This document shows positions 53,103 to 61,647 of a stretch of DNA of 64,000 nt, piece after piece. The first letter of the stretch is position 1. Each line of letters begins with the position of its first letter. A program made the position numbers and the translations under genes. Below the pieces are notes generated by a model. The model had not been told where the DNA came from, did not search any database, and saw only the letters and a program-made list of their open reading frames with translations. This stretch comes from an uncultured Sphingomonadaceae bacterium (GTDB lineage: Bacteria > Pseudomonadota > Alphaproteobacteria > Sphingomonadales > Sphingomonadaceae). The stretch is from the NCBI GenBank assembly GCA_947497085.1, contig CANMFE010000003.1:262001-326000 (forward strand), written 5' to 3'.

Positions 53103-53639
53103 ATGGCTGCCAAGGCTCTGTCCTTCGACGTAGGCGATTATGTGGTTTACCCGAAACACGGTGTAGGCCGGGTTATCGAGTTGCAGAATGAAGAAATCGC
53201 AGGCATGCAACTTGAACTTTACGTGCTGCGCTTTGAAAAGGAGCGCATGACATTGCGCGTTCCGACCAACAAGGTGGAAAGCATCGGCATGCGCAAGCTG
53301 TCTTCGGACAAGACGCTGCGCGAGGCGATGGACACGCTGAAAGCCAAGCCCAAAGTCAAGCGCACCATGTGGTCACGCCGCGCGCAGGAATATGAAGCGA
53401 AAATCAATTCGGGCGACCTCGTGTCCATTGCCGAAGTGACGCGCGACCTGTTCCGCGCCGACGACCAGCCCGAACAGAGTTATTCTGAACGGCAGATTTT
53501 TGAAGCGGCCTCCAGCCGCCTGGCACGCGAGCTTGCCGCGATGGAAAAAACCGATGAGCCGACCGCGCTTGCAAAAATTCTCGAAATCCTGAACGAACAT
53601 GCACCGCTTTACTATGAAAATGCGGAAGAAAAAGCCTGA
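53103..53639 (+). CDS. carD: CarD family RNA polymerase-binding regulator
   Basis: This 178-residue protein has an N-terminal CarD/TRCF RNA polymerase interaction domain (FDVGDYVVYPKHGVGRV, YVLRFEKERMTLRVPTNK) and a helical DNA-binding C-terminal domain. CarD stabilises the open promoter complex at rRNA and other promoters. An AAAGG element lies upstream of the ATG. A clear terminator follows at 53667. The fdxA-carD order is widespread in alphaproteobacteria. Confidence 0.95.
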   Translation: MAAKALSFDVGDYVVYPKHGVGRVIELQNEEIAGMQLELYVLRFEKERMTLRVPTNKVESIGMRKLSSDKTLREAMDTLKAKPKVKRTMWSRRAQEYEAKINSGDLVSIAEVTRDLFRADDQPEQSYSERQIFEAASSRLARELAAMEKTDEPTALAKILEILNEHAPLYYENAEEKA

Positions 53640-53666
53640 GCTTTCCTGCATGCATAATCACCAGAC

Positions 53667-53701
53667 GGGCCGCTTTGGAAATATCCGAAGCGGCCCTTTT
53701 T
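53667..53701 (+). terminator. Rho-independent terminator of carD
   Basis: GGGCCGCTT (53667-53675) pairs with AAGCGGCCC (53688-53696) and is followed by TTTTT. Confidence 0.88.
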
Positions 53702-53815
53702 GCATCTGTTCTACATAAAGCCATTGCGCAGCCCAGATCACCCTTGAATTAAATGGCATATTGCGTATTATACGCATAATACAGCTGGGCAAGGCCAGAA
53801 CAAAAAGGACAAAAG

Positions 53816-54562
53816 ATGCGAAACATGAAAATGGTGACTGGGTTGGGTATGGCCGCAATGGCTTTGGCCCTTGGTGGCTGCAATGTGGATATCGGCAGCT
53901 ATAGCGGTTTTGACAACGACAGTGCCGCTTTGGTTAATGCCGATATTTCAGGCGAGAGCTTCACTGAAGTCGCACTCCTTGGCCCAGATAATCTCATCGT
54001 TAAAAATGGTCCCGCCTATACCGTAAGCGCAGAAGGCGATAGCGATACGCTTGAACAGCTGCGCTATGAGGTAAAGGACGGCACATTGCGCATAGGCCGC
54101 AAGGATAATGACGGTATCTTCGACAAAAGCTATGGGGATGCCGCGACAATCACGCTGACCATGCCCAGGCTGGAAAGCATATCAGTGGCTGGATCAGGCG
54201 ACGCGGTAGCAGACAAGCTGGAAGGCGAACAGGCCGAGGCAAGCATTGCAGGCTCCGGCAACCTGAAAGTGGCAAGGGTTGATGCGCAAAGGCTGGAAAA
54301 CAATATTGCCGGTTCAGGCAATATTACCATGGCCGGAACAAGCAAGAATATTGAAATTTCAATTGCTGGCAGCGGCGATTTTGAAGGAAGAAAGTTATCC
54401 GCAGACACAGCCGAAGTATCCATTGCCGGCAGCGGCAGCGCAAACATCAAGTCCGACGGCACGGTCGAAGCCAGCATCATGGGATCGGGCGATGTCAATG
54501 TATCGGGCAGCGCCAAGTGCAATTCATCCGTGGTCGGGTCAGGCAGCGTAAATTGCGGTTAG
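53816..54562 (+). CDS. GIN-domain lipoprotein (DUF2807)
   Basis: This 248-residue protein has a signal peptide ending in the lipobox LGGC (Cys near residue 22) and a beta-helix-like GIN domain in which SIAGSG-type hexa- to heptapeptide turns recur (SVAGSGD, SIAGSGN, NIAGSGN, SIAGSGD, SIAGSGS, SIMGSGD, SVVGSGS). GIN-domain proteins are extracytoplasmic and of unknown function. ATG with AAGGAC upstream. Followed 13 bases later by a second GIN-domain gene. Confidence 0.88.
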   Translation: MRNMKMVTGLGMAAMALALGGCNVDIGSYSGFDNDSAALVNADISGESFTEVALLGPDNLIVKNGPAYTVSAEGDSDTLEQLRYEVKDGTLRIGRKDNDGIFDKSYGDAATITLTMPRLESISVAGSGDAVADKLEGEQAEASIAGSGNLKVARVDAQRLENNIAGSGNITMAGTSKNIEISIAGSGDFEGRKLSADTAEVSIAGSGSANIKSDGTVEASIMGSGDVNVSGSAKCNSSVVGSGSVNCG

Positions 54563-54575
54563 GACAGGCGCTGTA

Positions 54576-55280
54576 ATGGCTTTTCTTCGTTTATGTGTGC
54601 TGCTCGCACTGCTGCTTCCCGGCATGGCAATGGCAAGCCCGCAAACCCGCAATTTTACGCTCGCTAATTTCGATGCGGTGCGGGTTGAAGGCAATATAGT
54701 CGTACTCGTAGAAACCGGCAAACCACAATCCATCCGTGCAGAAGGAGAGCTGGTTGATATTAACCAGCTTGATCTGCGCATTGAGAATCGGACACTTATT
54801 GTCAAAACCCGCCGCAAGAAAATGGGCAATGACAGTCCGCCAACGCTTCTGCGCGTACACGCCCGCAATGTTGATGATGTCACCCTGACCGGTGAAGGCC
54901 GCGTGGTTATTGATACGCTGACCGGGCGCAAGGCCCGTGCAAGCCTGTATGGCATTGGCGAGCTTATCGTGGGCAATATGGACGCAGAAGAAATGCAGCT
55001 TAACTTTAACGGATTGGGCGGGCGCATGCAGGTCGCAGGGCGCGCCGAAAATGTAAAAGCCATCGTCCGCGGCAAGGGCGCGCTCGACGCCGCTGCACTT
55101 GATTCGGAAATGCTCGAAATCCTGGGTGAAGGGCCAGTCAAAAGCCGGTTTAGCGCTAGCGAGCGTGCGCACGTGATTATAAGCCAATTTGCGCAGATAC
55201 TGATAAGCGGCGATGCCATATGCAATGTTCGTGTGCGCAATGCCGCCAAGGTCATCTGCGGCGGTGAGAAATATGACTAG
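54576..55280 (+). CDS. Second GIN-domain exported protein (DUF2807)
   Basis: This 234-residue protein has a signal peptide (LRLCVLLALLLPGMAMA, cut before SPQT) and a divergent GIN-type beta-helix with TGEGRVV, YGIGELIV, NGLGGRM and RGKGALD turns. It lacks the lipobox Cys of its neighbour, so it is probably soluble in the periplasm. The pair is likely co-transcribed and may act together. It ends convergently with the rsh gene. Confidence 0.85.
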   Translation: MAFLRLCVLLALLLPGMAMASPQTRNFTLANFDAVRVEGNIVVLVETGKPQSIRAEGELVDINQLDLRIENRTLIVKTRRKKMGNDSPPTLLRVHARNVDDVTLTGEGRVVIDTLTGRKARASLYGIGELIVGNMDAEEMQLNFNGLGGRMQVAGRAENVKAIVRGKGALDAAALDSEMLEILGEGPVKSRFSASERAHVIISQFAQILISGDAICNVRVRNAAKVICGGEKYD

Positions 55281-55289
55281 CCAGGCGCG

Positions 55290-57383
55290 TTAGACACGCT
55301 CGGTCTGTGCCACTGCATCCGACGCGCGCAGCGCCGAAATAATCGCCATAAGGTGCTGCTTATCGTGTACCTCCAGATCCACTTCAAAAGTATGAAACGG
55401 ATCATCCCGGTTGGTAAGGCGCAGGTTGACGATGTTCGCTTTTTGCACCCCGAAAACACCCGCCATCTCGGCCAGTGTGCCCGGCCGGTTATAGACAATG
55501 ATCCTAAGCCGTGCCGTAGCGCCATCGGATTCACGGCCCCAGGAAAGATCAACCCAGTCGCTGTCCACCCCGTTGACGAGTTTAAGACAGTCAATTGTGT
55601 GTACTTCCACACTGGCGCCGGGATGGCGCAGCCCGACGATCCGGTCACCGGGAACAGGATGGCAGCAATCGGCAAGCTGGAATGCCACCCCCGCCGTCAG
55701 CCCGCGAATGGAGATAGCCCGGTCCTGCTTGGGCCATTCGCGCTGTTCCGGGTCATCGCTTGCGCTACCCGGTACCAGCGCTTCCATCACATCCCGGTCG
55801 GGCAGTTTGTTTGTCCCGATCGCATACATGAAATCTTCTTCGCGTTCATAATTCAACCGCTGCATGGCTGCCTTGAGCGCTTTTTTGCCAATCTTGGTCG
55901 GCAATCGCTCGGCTATTTCATCATAAAGCTTGCGGCCTATAGCGGCCATTTCATCACGTTCCTTGTGCCGCACAAAACGGCGGATGGCGGCGCGCGCCTT
56001 TCCGGTGACAACAAAACCCAGCCAGCTGGGCTGCGGCTCTTGGCCCTCTGATTTCAGTATCTCGACAATATCACCATTGCCAAGTTCTGTACGCAGCGGC
56101 ACATGGCGGCCATTAATCTTGGCGCCCACAGTCATATCGCCCAGGTCGGTATGCACCGCATAGGCGAAATCAACCGGGCTGGCACCTTTGGGCAGCTGGT
56201 GCAATGCGCCCTTGGGTGTAAACACGAAAATCCGGTCCTGGTACATCGCCATGCGCGTATGTTCGAGCAATTCCTCAGCATCCTGACTCGTGTCCAGGAT
56301 TTCGAGCAGGTCACGCACCCACCCTGCCTGCCCGTCCGGTTCAAGAACATTCTGTTTATACGCCCAGTGTGCGGCCAGACCGAATTCGCTTTGCCGGTGC
56401 ATTTCACGGGTGCGGATCTGCACCTCGACCCGCATCGAATCGTCATGGATGATGGCGGTGTGCAGCGAACGGTAACCATTGCGTTTCGGGGTTGAGATAT
56501 AGTCCTTGAAACGTCCCGGAATCATTTGCCACTTCTGATGTATCACGCCCAGCGCACGGTAGCAGTCGTCAGGATCATCTGTGATAACACGAAAAGCGAT
56601 GATGTCCGTCATCTGGTCAAAACTGACATGGCGTTCGGCCATTTTCTTCCAGATTGAATAGGGGTGTTTTTCGCGCCCGCTAATTTCGTTGCTGACCCCT
56701 GCGGCGCTCAGCTCCTGCCCGATTGAAAGCGCAATGCTGTCAACCTCCGCATCCTCCTTCTGCTTGATCTGCTCCAACCGGGTAGTGATCGTTTCATACG
56801 CTTCAGGCTCAAGCTGTTCAAACGCAAGCAGCTGCATTTCGCGCATGAATTCATACATGCCTATACGCTCGGCAAGCGGCGCATAAATATCCATCGTTTC
56901 GCGGGCGATGCGGCGGCGCTTTTCCTCTTTCCCGATAAAATGCAGCGTGCGCATATTGTGCAAACGGTCTGCCAGCTTGACGAGCAGAACGCGTACATCA
57001 TTCGACATGGCGAGCAGGAACTTGCGCAGGTTTTCCGCAGCACGCTCATCTTCGGTCTGGGCCTCGATCTTGGACAGCTTGGTCACGCCATCGACCATCT
57101 GCGCCACTTCTTCACCAAATAACCGTTCGATTTCCTCGACCGTTGTCAAAGTATCTTCGACTGTATCATGCAGCAGCGCGGTTATGATCGTTTCCTGATC
57201 GAGCTTCAGGTCGGTCATGATACCCGCGACTTCGATCGGGTGGCTGAAATAGGGGTCGCCGCTGGCCCGCTTCTGACTGCCATGTTTTTGCACGGAAAAC
57301 ACATAGGCGCGGTTGAGAAGATCCTCATCCGCATCCGCATCATAGCTTTTTACACGCTCAACAAGTTCATACTGCCGTAACAT
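55290..57383 (-). CDS. Bifunctional (p)ppGpp synthetase/hydrolase (Rel/Spo)
   Basis: This 697-residue Rsh protein sets stringent-response alarmone levels. The HD hydrolase domain carries FSHPIEVAGIMTDL and LLHDTVEDT (H72-D73), the synthetase domain GREKHPYSIWKKMAERH and IIAFRVI, then a TGS domain (IFVFTPKGALHQLPKGAS) and a C-terminal ACT domain (TLAEMAGVFGVQKANIVNLRL). Both catalytic halves look intact. I chose the ATG at 57383 (MLRQYELVERVKSYD, the usual family N-terminus); a TTG 36 bases upstream is in frame but unsupported. Confidence 0.95.
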   Translation of the reverse strand: MLRQYELVERVKSYDADADEDLLNRAYVFSVQKHGSQKRASGDPYFSHPIEVAGIMTDLKLDQETIITALLHDTVEDTLTTVEEIERLFGEEVAQMVDGVTKLSKIEAQTEDERAAENLRKFLLAMSNDVRVLLVKLADRLHNMRTLHFIGKEEKRRRIARETMDIYAPLAERIGMYEFMREMQLLAFEQLEPEAYETITTRLEQIKQKEDAEVDSIALSIGQELSAAGVSNEISGREKHPYSIWKKMAERHVSFDQMTDIIAFRVITDDPDDCYRALGVIHQKWQMIPGRFKDYISTPKRNGYRSLHTAIIHDDSMRVEVQIRTREMHRQSEFGLAAHWAYKQNVLEPDGQAGWVRDLLEILDTSQDAEELLEHTRMAMYQDRIFVFTPKGALHQLPKGASPVDFAYAVHTDLGDMTVGAKINGRHVPLRTELGNGDIVEILKSEGQEPQPSWLGFVVTGKARAAIRRFVRHKERDEMAAIGRKLYDEIAERLPTKIGKKALKAAMQRLNYEREEDFMYAIGTNKLPDRDVMEALVPGSASDDPEQREWPKQDRAISIRGLTAGVAFQLADCCHPVPGDRIVGLRHPGASVEVHTIDCLKLVNGVDSDWVDLSWGRESDGATARLRIIVYNRPGTLAEMAGVFGVQKANIVNLRLTNRDDPFHTFEVDLEVHDKQHLMAIISALRASDAVAQTERV

Positions 57384-57460
57384 CGTGTCAAAGATGTTTG
57401 TTTTAATCGCGCTATGCAATCAAAAACTTTGGAAAAGCGCAGAGATGCGAAAGAATAGAC

Positions 57461-57536
57461 GAAAAATGCCCATGGCATGCATCGTGCAGCTGCCGAGAGG
57501 GGGTGGCAAAGCTGCGCTCGATATTGCCATGGGCAT
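57461..57536 (-). terminator. Extended hairpin followed by T-run upstream of the Rel/Spo gene
   Basis: ATGCCCATGGCA (57466-57477) pairs perfectly with TGCCATGGGCAT (57525-57536), and inside it ATCG, GCAGC and TGCC pair with CGAT, GCTGC and GGCA. On the minus strand the stem is followed by TTTTTC. It lies between the CC_3452 gene (upstream) and the Rel/Spo gene and can act as an intrinsic terminator or an rsh leader structure. Confidence 0.6.
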
Positions 57537-57587
57537 AGTTTGTCCGCCGCCCATTCGCATGAGACAGGGCGGAGGGAAGGGTAGGCG

Positions 57588-57932
57588 TTATTTCTTGCCG
57601 TTACATTCCGCGAGAGCGGCATCGTCAAAAGCCACGCCTTTGACGGTGAACGCTGTCACATCGCCCATTTTACGGGCTAACTTGGCGCAAACATAAGCGT
57701 CGCGGGTGCGGGATTCACTGGCTTTACAGGTTGTTTCCTTGCAATGCCAAACCACGCCCTTGACCACTTTGGTCGCGGTTTTTGCCGGGCTGGCCAATGT
57801 GGCTTCATAATAGACCGGTTTGCCGGCACTGGCCGCTGTCGCGGTAAACATGGTGGCAGCGCCGAGTGACGCGACAATTACAAATACGAACTGGCGCAGG
57901 AAGTTTGAGAGAGATGTGGGGAGGGAGGCCAT
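57588..57932 (-). CDS. CC_3452 family exported protein
   Basis: This 114-residue protein has a signal sequence (FVFVIVASLGAATMFTATAASA) and a small mature domain with four cysteines (VWHCKETTCKAS, YVCAKLARKMG, LAECNGKK). This matches the Caulobacter CC_3452 family of unknown function. The ATG has AAGGAACG upstream. It is divergent from an HxlR regulator, and their shared region carries AAGTTGC operator motifs. Confidence 0.82.
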   Translation of the reverse strand: MASLPTSLSNFLRQFVFVIVASLGAATMFTATAASAGKPVYYEATLASPAKTATKVVKGVVWHCKETTCKASESRTRDAYVCAKLARKMGDVTAFTVKGVAFDDAALAECNGKK

Positions 57933-57997
57933 TTTTTCGTTCCTTCTTAGATTGCAAGATACCCGTCAAAGGTACCGGTTGGGGAGGGTAAATATTT

Positions 57998-58054
57998 AAG
58001 TTGCGAATCACTACTTAATATAATAGATTTTAAGTTGCAACCTAAAACTTAAAA
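57998..58054. promoter_or_regulatory. HxlR operator region between CC_3452 and the HxlR gene
   Basis: TTAAGTTGC occurs at 57996-58004 and again at 58030-58038, and TTTTAAGTT (58028-58036) is the perfect inverse of AACTTAAAA (58046-58054). The second copy forms a near-palindrome AAGTTGCAACCT. The same AAGTTGC half-site flanks a perfect dyad at 61615-61633. Confidence 0.55.
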
Positions 58055-58087
58055 AAGTTTCCGCTTTTCACGGATTATGGAGTAGGC

Positions 58088-58612
58088 ATGGATATTATGA
58101 AGAAACTGCGTGAGCCATTACACGAACTTGCCGAAAATTGCGGCCTGCCCCTTGCCCTGGAAACCATGGGCGAACGCTGGTCTTTCATGATCCTGCGCGC
58201 CTCTTTCAACGGGCTGTACCATTTTGAGGAATTTCTCGACGAGCTGGGCATTGCCCGCAATATCCTGTCCAACCGCCTCACCCGCCTGGTCGAGGGCGGC
58301 ATATTGAAACGCGCGCCATGCGCCGATGACCGCCGCAAGATTGAATACCGGCTCACCGAAAAAGGGCTGGACCTGCTGCCCGCCATGATTGCGCTGCGCC
58401 AATGGGGGGAGCGCTGGGAGACCGGCGTGCCTTCCAACCCCGTGCTTGCCGATGAGCGCGACCATAAACCGATCGCACAAATCGCCATCCACGCCCATGA
58501 CGGGCGCGAACTAACCCATAATGATCTATGCTGGATAGATGAAAATGACCTGAGAGCATCACAAAGCAACAGCCGTGATGATGCCAATGTCAAGAAACTG
58601 GCGGGGATTTAG
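58088..58612 (+). CDS. HxlR family winged-helix transcriptional regulator
   Basis: This 174-residue regulator has the HxlR winged helix: ENCGLPLALETMGERWSFMI, FEEFLDELGIARNILSNRL as the recognition helix and GGILKRAPCADDRRKIEYRLTEKG as the wing. A Cys near the N-terminus (NCGL) and one in the wing (APCADD) could sense redox or electrophiles, as in YodB-type members. The C-terminal 60 residues are an extra tail. Divergent from the CC_3452 gene. Confidence 0.9.
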   Translation: MDIMKKLREPLHELAENCGLPLALETMGERWSFMILRASFNGLYHFEEFLDELGIARNILSNRLTRLVEGGILKRAPCADDRRKIEYRLTEKGLDLLPAMIALRQWGERWETGVPSNPVLADERDHKPIAQIAIHAHDGRELTHNDLCWIDENDLRASQSNSRDDANVKKLAGI

Positions 58613-58620
58613 AAAAATAT

Positions 58621-59403
58621 TCAGCGTGCCAGCACGGCCTCGGCCCGTTCGCGCAAATGTTCCACGGCTTCGTCATGAATCGCAGGGGCGCAGCATAATA
58701 CGCCAAATGCCTGTCCCTTGCGGCTGTTATAATGGAAGGGCCTGCCCAATGCGTCGGTGACGCGGGCGCCTGCTTCACGCGCGATCAGGGCTGCTGCGCC
58801 AATGTCCCATTCATGGCCCCAGCGCAATGTCGCCACCAGGTCCGCCTCATCCGCCGCGACCATCGCCATGCGCAGCGCGATGCTGTTGGGCTGTTGCACC
58901 ATGGTGAGGATCTGATCGACTTTCATCAATTGTGCCGCAGGCACGCGCGCGCGCACAAATTCGGTGCGCGTGCTGGCTTTCAGGCGCTGGCCGTTACGGT
59001 ACGCGCCCTCGCCCGCGCGCGCGGTCCACAGCTCCGCCCGGGCCGGCGCATAGAGCATGCCAAGCAACGGGCGGTTATTGCTGATCAACGCCACCGATAT
59101 GCACCAGCCGGTGCGCCCGCGCACAAAATCGCGCGTCCCGTCGATCGAGTCGACCAGCCAGATCAGATCATTGTCCAGCCGGTTCAGATCATCGGCAGTT
59201 TCCTCGGACAGCCAGCCTGCCGATGGCAGCAGCTTTCCCAATTCGCTTTTCAGGAAACGGTCAACCGCAATATCGCTTTCGCTGACCGGGCTGTCATTGC
59301 CCTTTTGCCAGACCTTCAGGCCGCCGCCCGCATTGGCCCAGCCCGCGGCGGCTATATCCCCCGCCTCACGCACAATGCGCGTCAGGACATCCCAGTCAAT
59401 CAC
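58621..59403 (-). CDS. CysQ-like inositol-monophosphatase family phosphatase
   Basis: This 260-residue Mg2+-dependent phosphatase probably acts on 3'(2'),5'-bisphosphate nucleotides (PAP). It has SPVSESDIAVDRFL, LSEETADD, the metal motif WLVDSIDGTRDFV and the distal WGHEWDIGAAALIAREAG. It begins with GTG at 59403, overlapping the pmbA stop by 8 bases, so it is coupled to pmbA. Confidence 0.9.
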   Translation of the reverse strand: MIDWDVLTRIVREAGDIAAAGWANAGGGLKVWQKGNDSPVSESDIAVDRFLKSELGKLLPSAGWLSEETADDLNRLDNDLIWLVDSIDGTRDFVRGRTGWCISVALISNNRPLLGMLYAPARAELWTARAGEGAYRNGQRLKASTRTEFVRARVPAAQLMKVDQILTMVQQPNSIALRMAMVAADEADLVATLRWGHEWDIGAAALIAREAGARVTDALGRPFHYNSRKGQAFGVLCCAPAIHDEAVEHLRERAEAVLAR

Positions 59404-60742
59404 CGGCGACGGTCATGCCATCAACGCGCAGGGTCGGCACATTGACACTGCGGCGCATGTCCAGATCGCTAGCCGGTATCATCGCCGCAAACATGTCTTT
59501 CAGATTACCGGCGATGGTAATGCCACTCACCGCCGGGCCGATTGCACCATCCTGGATCAGGAAACCGCTCGCGCCGCGGCTATAATCGCCCGTCACACCA
59601 TTGACCCCCATGCCGATCAGTCCGGTGACATATATGCCCTGCTTGATATCCGTCATCAGCTGCGCGGGGCTTGCCTCACCCGGCGCAATATGCAGGTTGC
59701 TCGCGCCGGTTCCGGGAGAACCCGCCGCGCCGCGCGTCGCATGGCCGGTGGGCTCCAGCTCCAGCTGCCGCGCCGTTGCCGCGTTGAGCAGCCATGTCGT
59801 GAGATGGCCAGCATCAATGATTTTTCGGGCCTGTGTTGGCAATCCCTCGCCATCAAATGCTTTTGACATGAGGCCGCGCACCAGATGCGGATTATCGTGC
59901 AGTGTCACGCCGCTATCACATATCTGCTGCCCCATGGCATCCAGCAGGAAACTTGTTTTGCGGGCAATCGCCTGCCCCGATATTGCACCCAGCAGATGCC
60001 CGACCAGCGTACCGCCGACACGCGGATCAAACACGACCGGCATGGCCCCGCTTTTCACCGACTCCGGATTCATGCGCGCCACGGCGCGTTCTCCGGCCCG
60101 GTGGCCGATATCCGCCGCATCTTCAAGCTCCGCAAAATGCCGCATGCTATGGCTGGCATAGTCGCGCTGCATATCACTGCCCTCACCCGCCAGCACGCTG
60201 GCGGACAGGCTATACATGCTGCCCGCATAGCAGCCGTCGAAACCGTGGCTGGTCGACAGCGCGACTGCCGCGCGCGCCGCACTGGCACCGCCGCCTTCGC
60301 TATTGGTCACACCGTCCACGGCGCGGGCCGCATCCTCGGCTTCCAATGCCCGGTCGCGCAATATCTGCGGATCCGGATCACCGCCATCATCCAGGGCAAG
60401 ATCGGGGCCGGGGTCCGTCATCAGCAACCCCGCATCGGCTAGCCCCGCATATTGGTCTTCGGGGGCAGCCTTTGCCATATGGCCCGCCCGCTCCACCAAC
60501 CGGTCCAGCGCATCATCGGACATGTCGGACGAGGAAATGGTCGCGGAGCGCTGCCCGTCAAAATAGCGCAGGCCAATGGTTTCACCCTCGGAACGTTCGA
60601 CATCTTCCAGCACGCCCAGCCGCATGCCGACCTGGGTCGTGGCATTACAGATATAAATGGCATCTGCCGCGCTGGCGCCCGATTTCATCGCGGCCTGGAC
60701 AAGGGAATGTGCGCGCTCCTGCGCTTCATTGGGTGTAAGCAT
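59396..60742 (-). CDS. pmbA: TldE/PmbA family protein
   Basis: This 448-residue TldD/PmbA-fold protein lacks an HExxxH metal motif, which marks it as the PmbA (TldE) subunit that partners the zinc protease TldD. It has the family segments VGTLVGHLLGAISGQAIARK, HDNPHLVRGLMSKAFDGEG and VTGLIGMGVNGVTGDYSRGA. The TldD/TldE pair degrades unfolded peptides and matures small peptides. tldD is not in the window. The ATG at 60742 is preferred over an in-frame start at 60778. Confidence 0.9.
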   Translation of the reverse strand: MLTPNEAQERAHSLVQAAMKSGASAADAIYICNATTQVGMRLGVLEDVERSEGETIGLRYFDGQRSATISSSDMSDDALDRLVERAGHMAKAAPEDQYAGLADAGLLMTDPGPDLALDDGGDPDPQILRDRALEAEDAARAVDGVTNSEGGGASAARAAVALSTSHGFDGCYAGSMYSLSASVLAGEGSDMQRDYASHSMRHFAELEDAADIGHRAGERAVARMNPESVKSGAMPVVFDPRVGGTLVGHLLGAISGQAIARKTSFLLDAMGQQICDSGVTLHDNPHLVRGLMSKAFDGEGLPTQARKIIDAGHLTTWLLNAATARQLELEPTGHATRGAAGSPGTGASNLHIAPGEASPAQLMTDIKQGIYVTGLIGMGVNGVTGDYSRGASGFLIQDGAIGPAVSGITIAGNLKDMFAAMIPASDLDMRRSVNVPTLRVDGMTVAGD

Positions 60743-60848
60743 GCGGCCAGCATTACGGCGCGGCAGGTGCGCCGTCAATTGGCGATAATGCTGTTTTTAC
60801 GGGGGATGAAAACATGGGGCTGTATATATTCATCATAGATAGGAACAA

Positions 60849-60979
60849 CGTCATCGCGAGGAGCGAAGTGACGAAGCCTGTCCTGAGCGACTGCTACAGG
60901 TAGTCGCAGGGCGATCCAAAGTGCCAGTGTATCAGCTGCCACACTGGATTGCCGCGCGGCTGCGCCGCTCGCAATGACG
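60849..60979. repeat. Palindromic repeat of the CGTCAT-GCGAG type
   Basis: CGTCATCGCGAG (60849-60860) and CTCGCAATGACG (60968-60979) are near-perfect inverse ends, with an inner GCGATCCA/TGGATTGC stem. Hairpins GCGACT/AGTCGC on the left and GCGGC-TGC-GCCGC on the right interrupt the arms. Elements with these ends are widespread intergenic repeats. The rest of the gap 60743-61057 holds no gene I can support. Confidence 0.78.
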
Positions 60980-61057
60980 ATTTGATCTATCATCCCAATT
61001 TACCGTGCGTGGAAGCGCGCACCTGCTTGTCCAAAAGGGACAACTGCGTGCAAGAAA

Positions 61058-61462
61058 CTATCCTGAAACGGCCGAGAAACCCCGGAATATCGCCACCAGT
61101 AGGAACGGAAAGCCAATGGCCGTAAGCCAGATCATGATCCGGTCAAATTTATACTGACGCGCGATGGCTTCCTGTGACATGCCACTTTCCAGGCGGCGTT
61201 CCCAGATTTTTTCAAATTTGCGGCACACCGGTATCACCAGACCGATCAGCACGACCAGGCCCAGATAGGGCAGCATCGACATGCCCCCGTCATGACCGCC
61301 CAGCTCCCCGATCACGACGAATATCTGCAAGGCGGTATAGGCAAGCAGCGCATAGGCAATATGGTTGCTGATCTTGCGCTGCCAATTGGGCGTGTCATCT
61401 TCATGGTCCGCCTTCGCGGCTTCATCAAAATAACTCTCATGCCTGTTCACGGTTTTTGCCAT
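61058..61462 (-). CDS. Hypothetical three-helix membrane protein
   Basis: This 134-residue protein has a hydrophilic N-terminus (about 1-30) and three hydrophobic helices (IAYALLAYTALQIFVVIGEL, MLPYLGLVVLIGLVIPV and IMIWLTAIGFPFLLVAIF) with a charged RKFEKIWERRLESGMSQEAI segment split by helix 3. No recognised family. It lies between repeats and an Old Yellow Enzyme gene. Confidence 0.72.
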   Translation of the reverse strand: MAKTVNRHESYFDEAAKADHEDDTPNWQRKISNHIAYALLAYTALQIFVVIGELGGHDGGMSMLPYLGLVVLIGLVIPVCRKFEKIWERRLESGMSQEAIARQYKFDRIMIWLTAIGFPFLLVAIFRGFSAVSG

Positions 61463-61614
61463 TTCACGTCCCCCGGCTCTATAATTTTTCTGCCACTCCC
61501 CAAGTCATCAATCTGTCATGACTGAGCCATGCAGGCAAGGGGCAATTCATTCGCCCCGTTTTACGGCTAAGCCACGGAAATCCTTACTTGCCTCTATGAC
61601 TGGGCCGCGTTACA

Positions 61615-61633
61615 AAGTTGCAAATAGCAACTT
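61615..61633. promoter_or_regulatory. AAGTTGC dyad before the Old Yellow Enzyme gene, candidate HxlR operator
   Basis: AAGTTGC-AAATA-GCAACTT is a perfect 7-bp dyad with a 5-base spacer, 15 bases before the ATG. AAGTTGC is the same half-site found twice before the HxlR gene at 58088. Confidence 0.6.
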
Positions 61634-61647
61634 GCCTCGGGGGAAAC

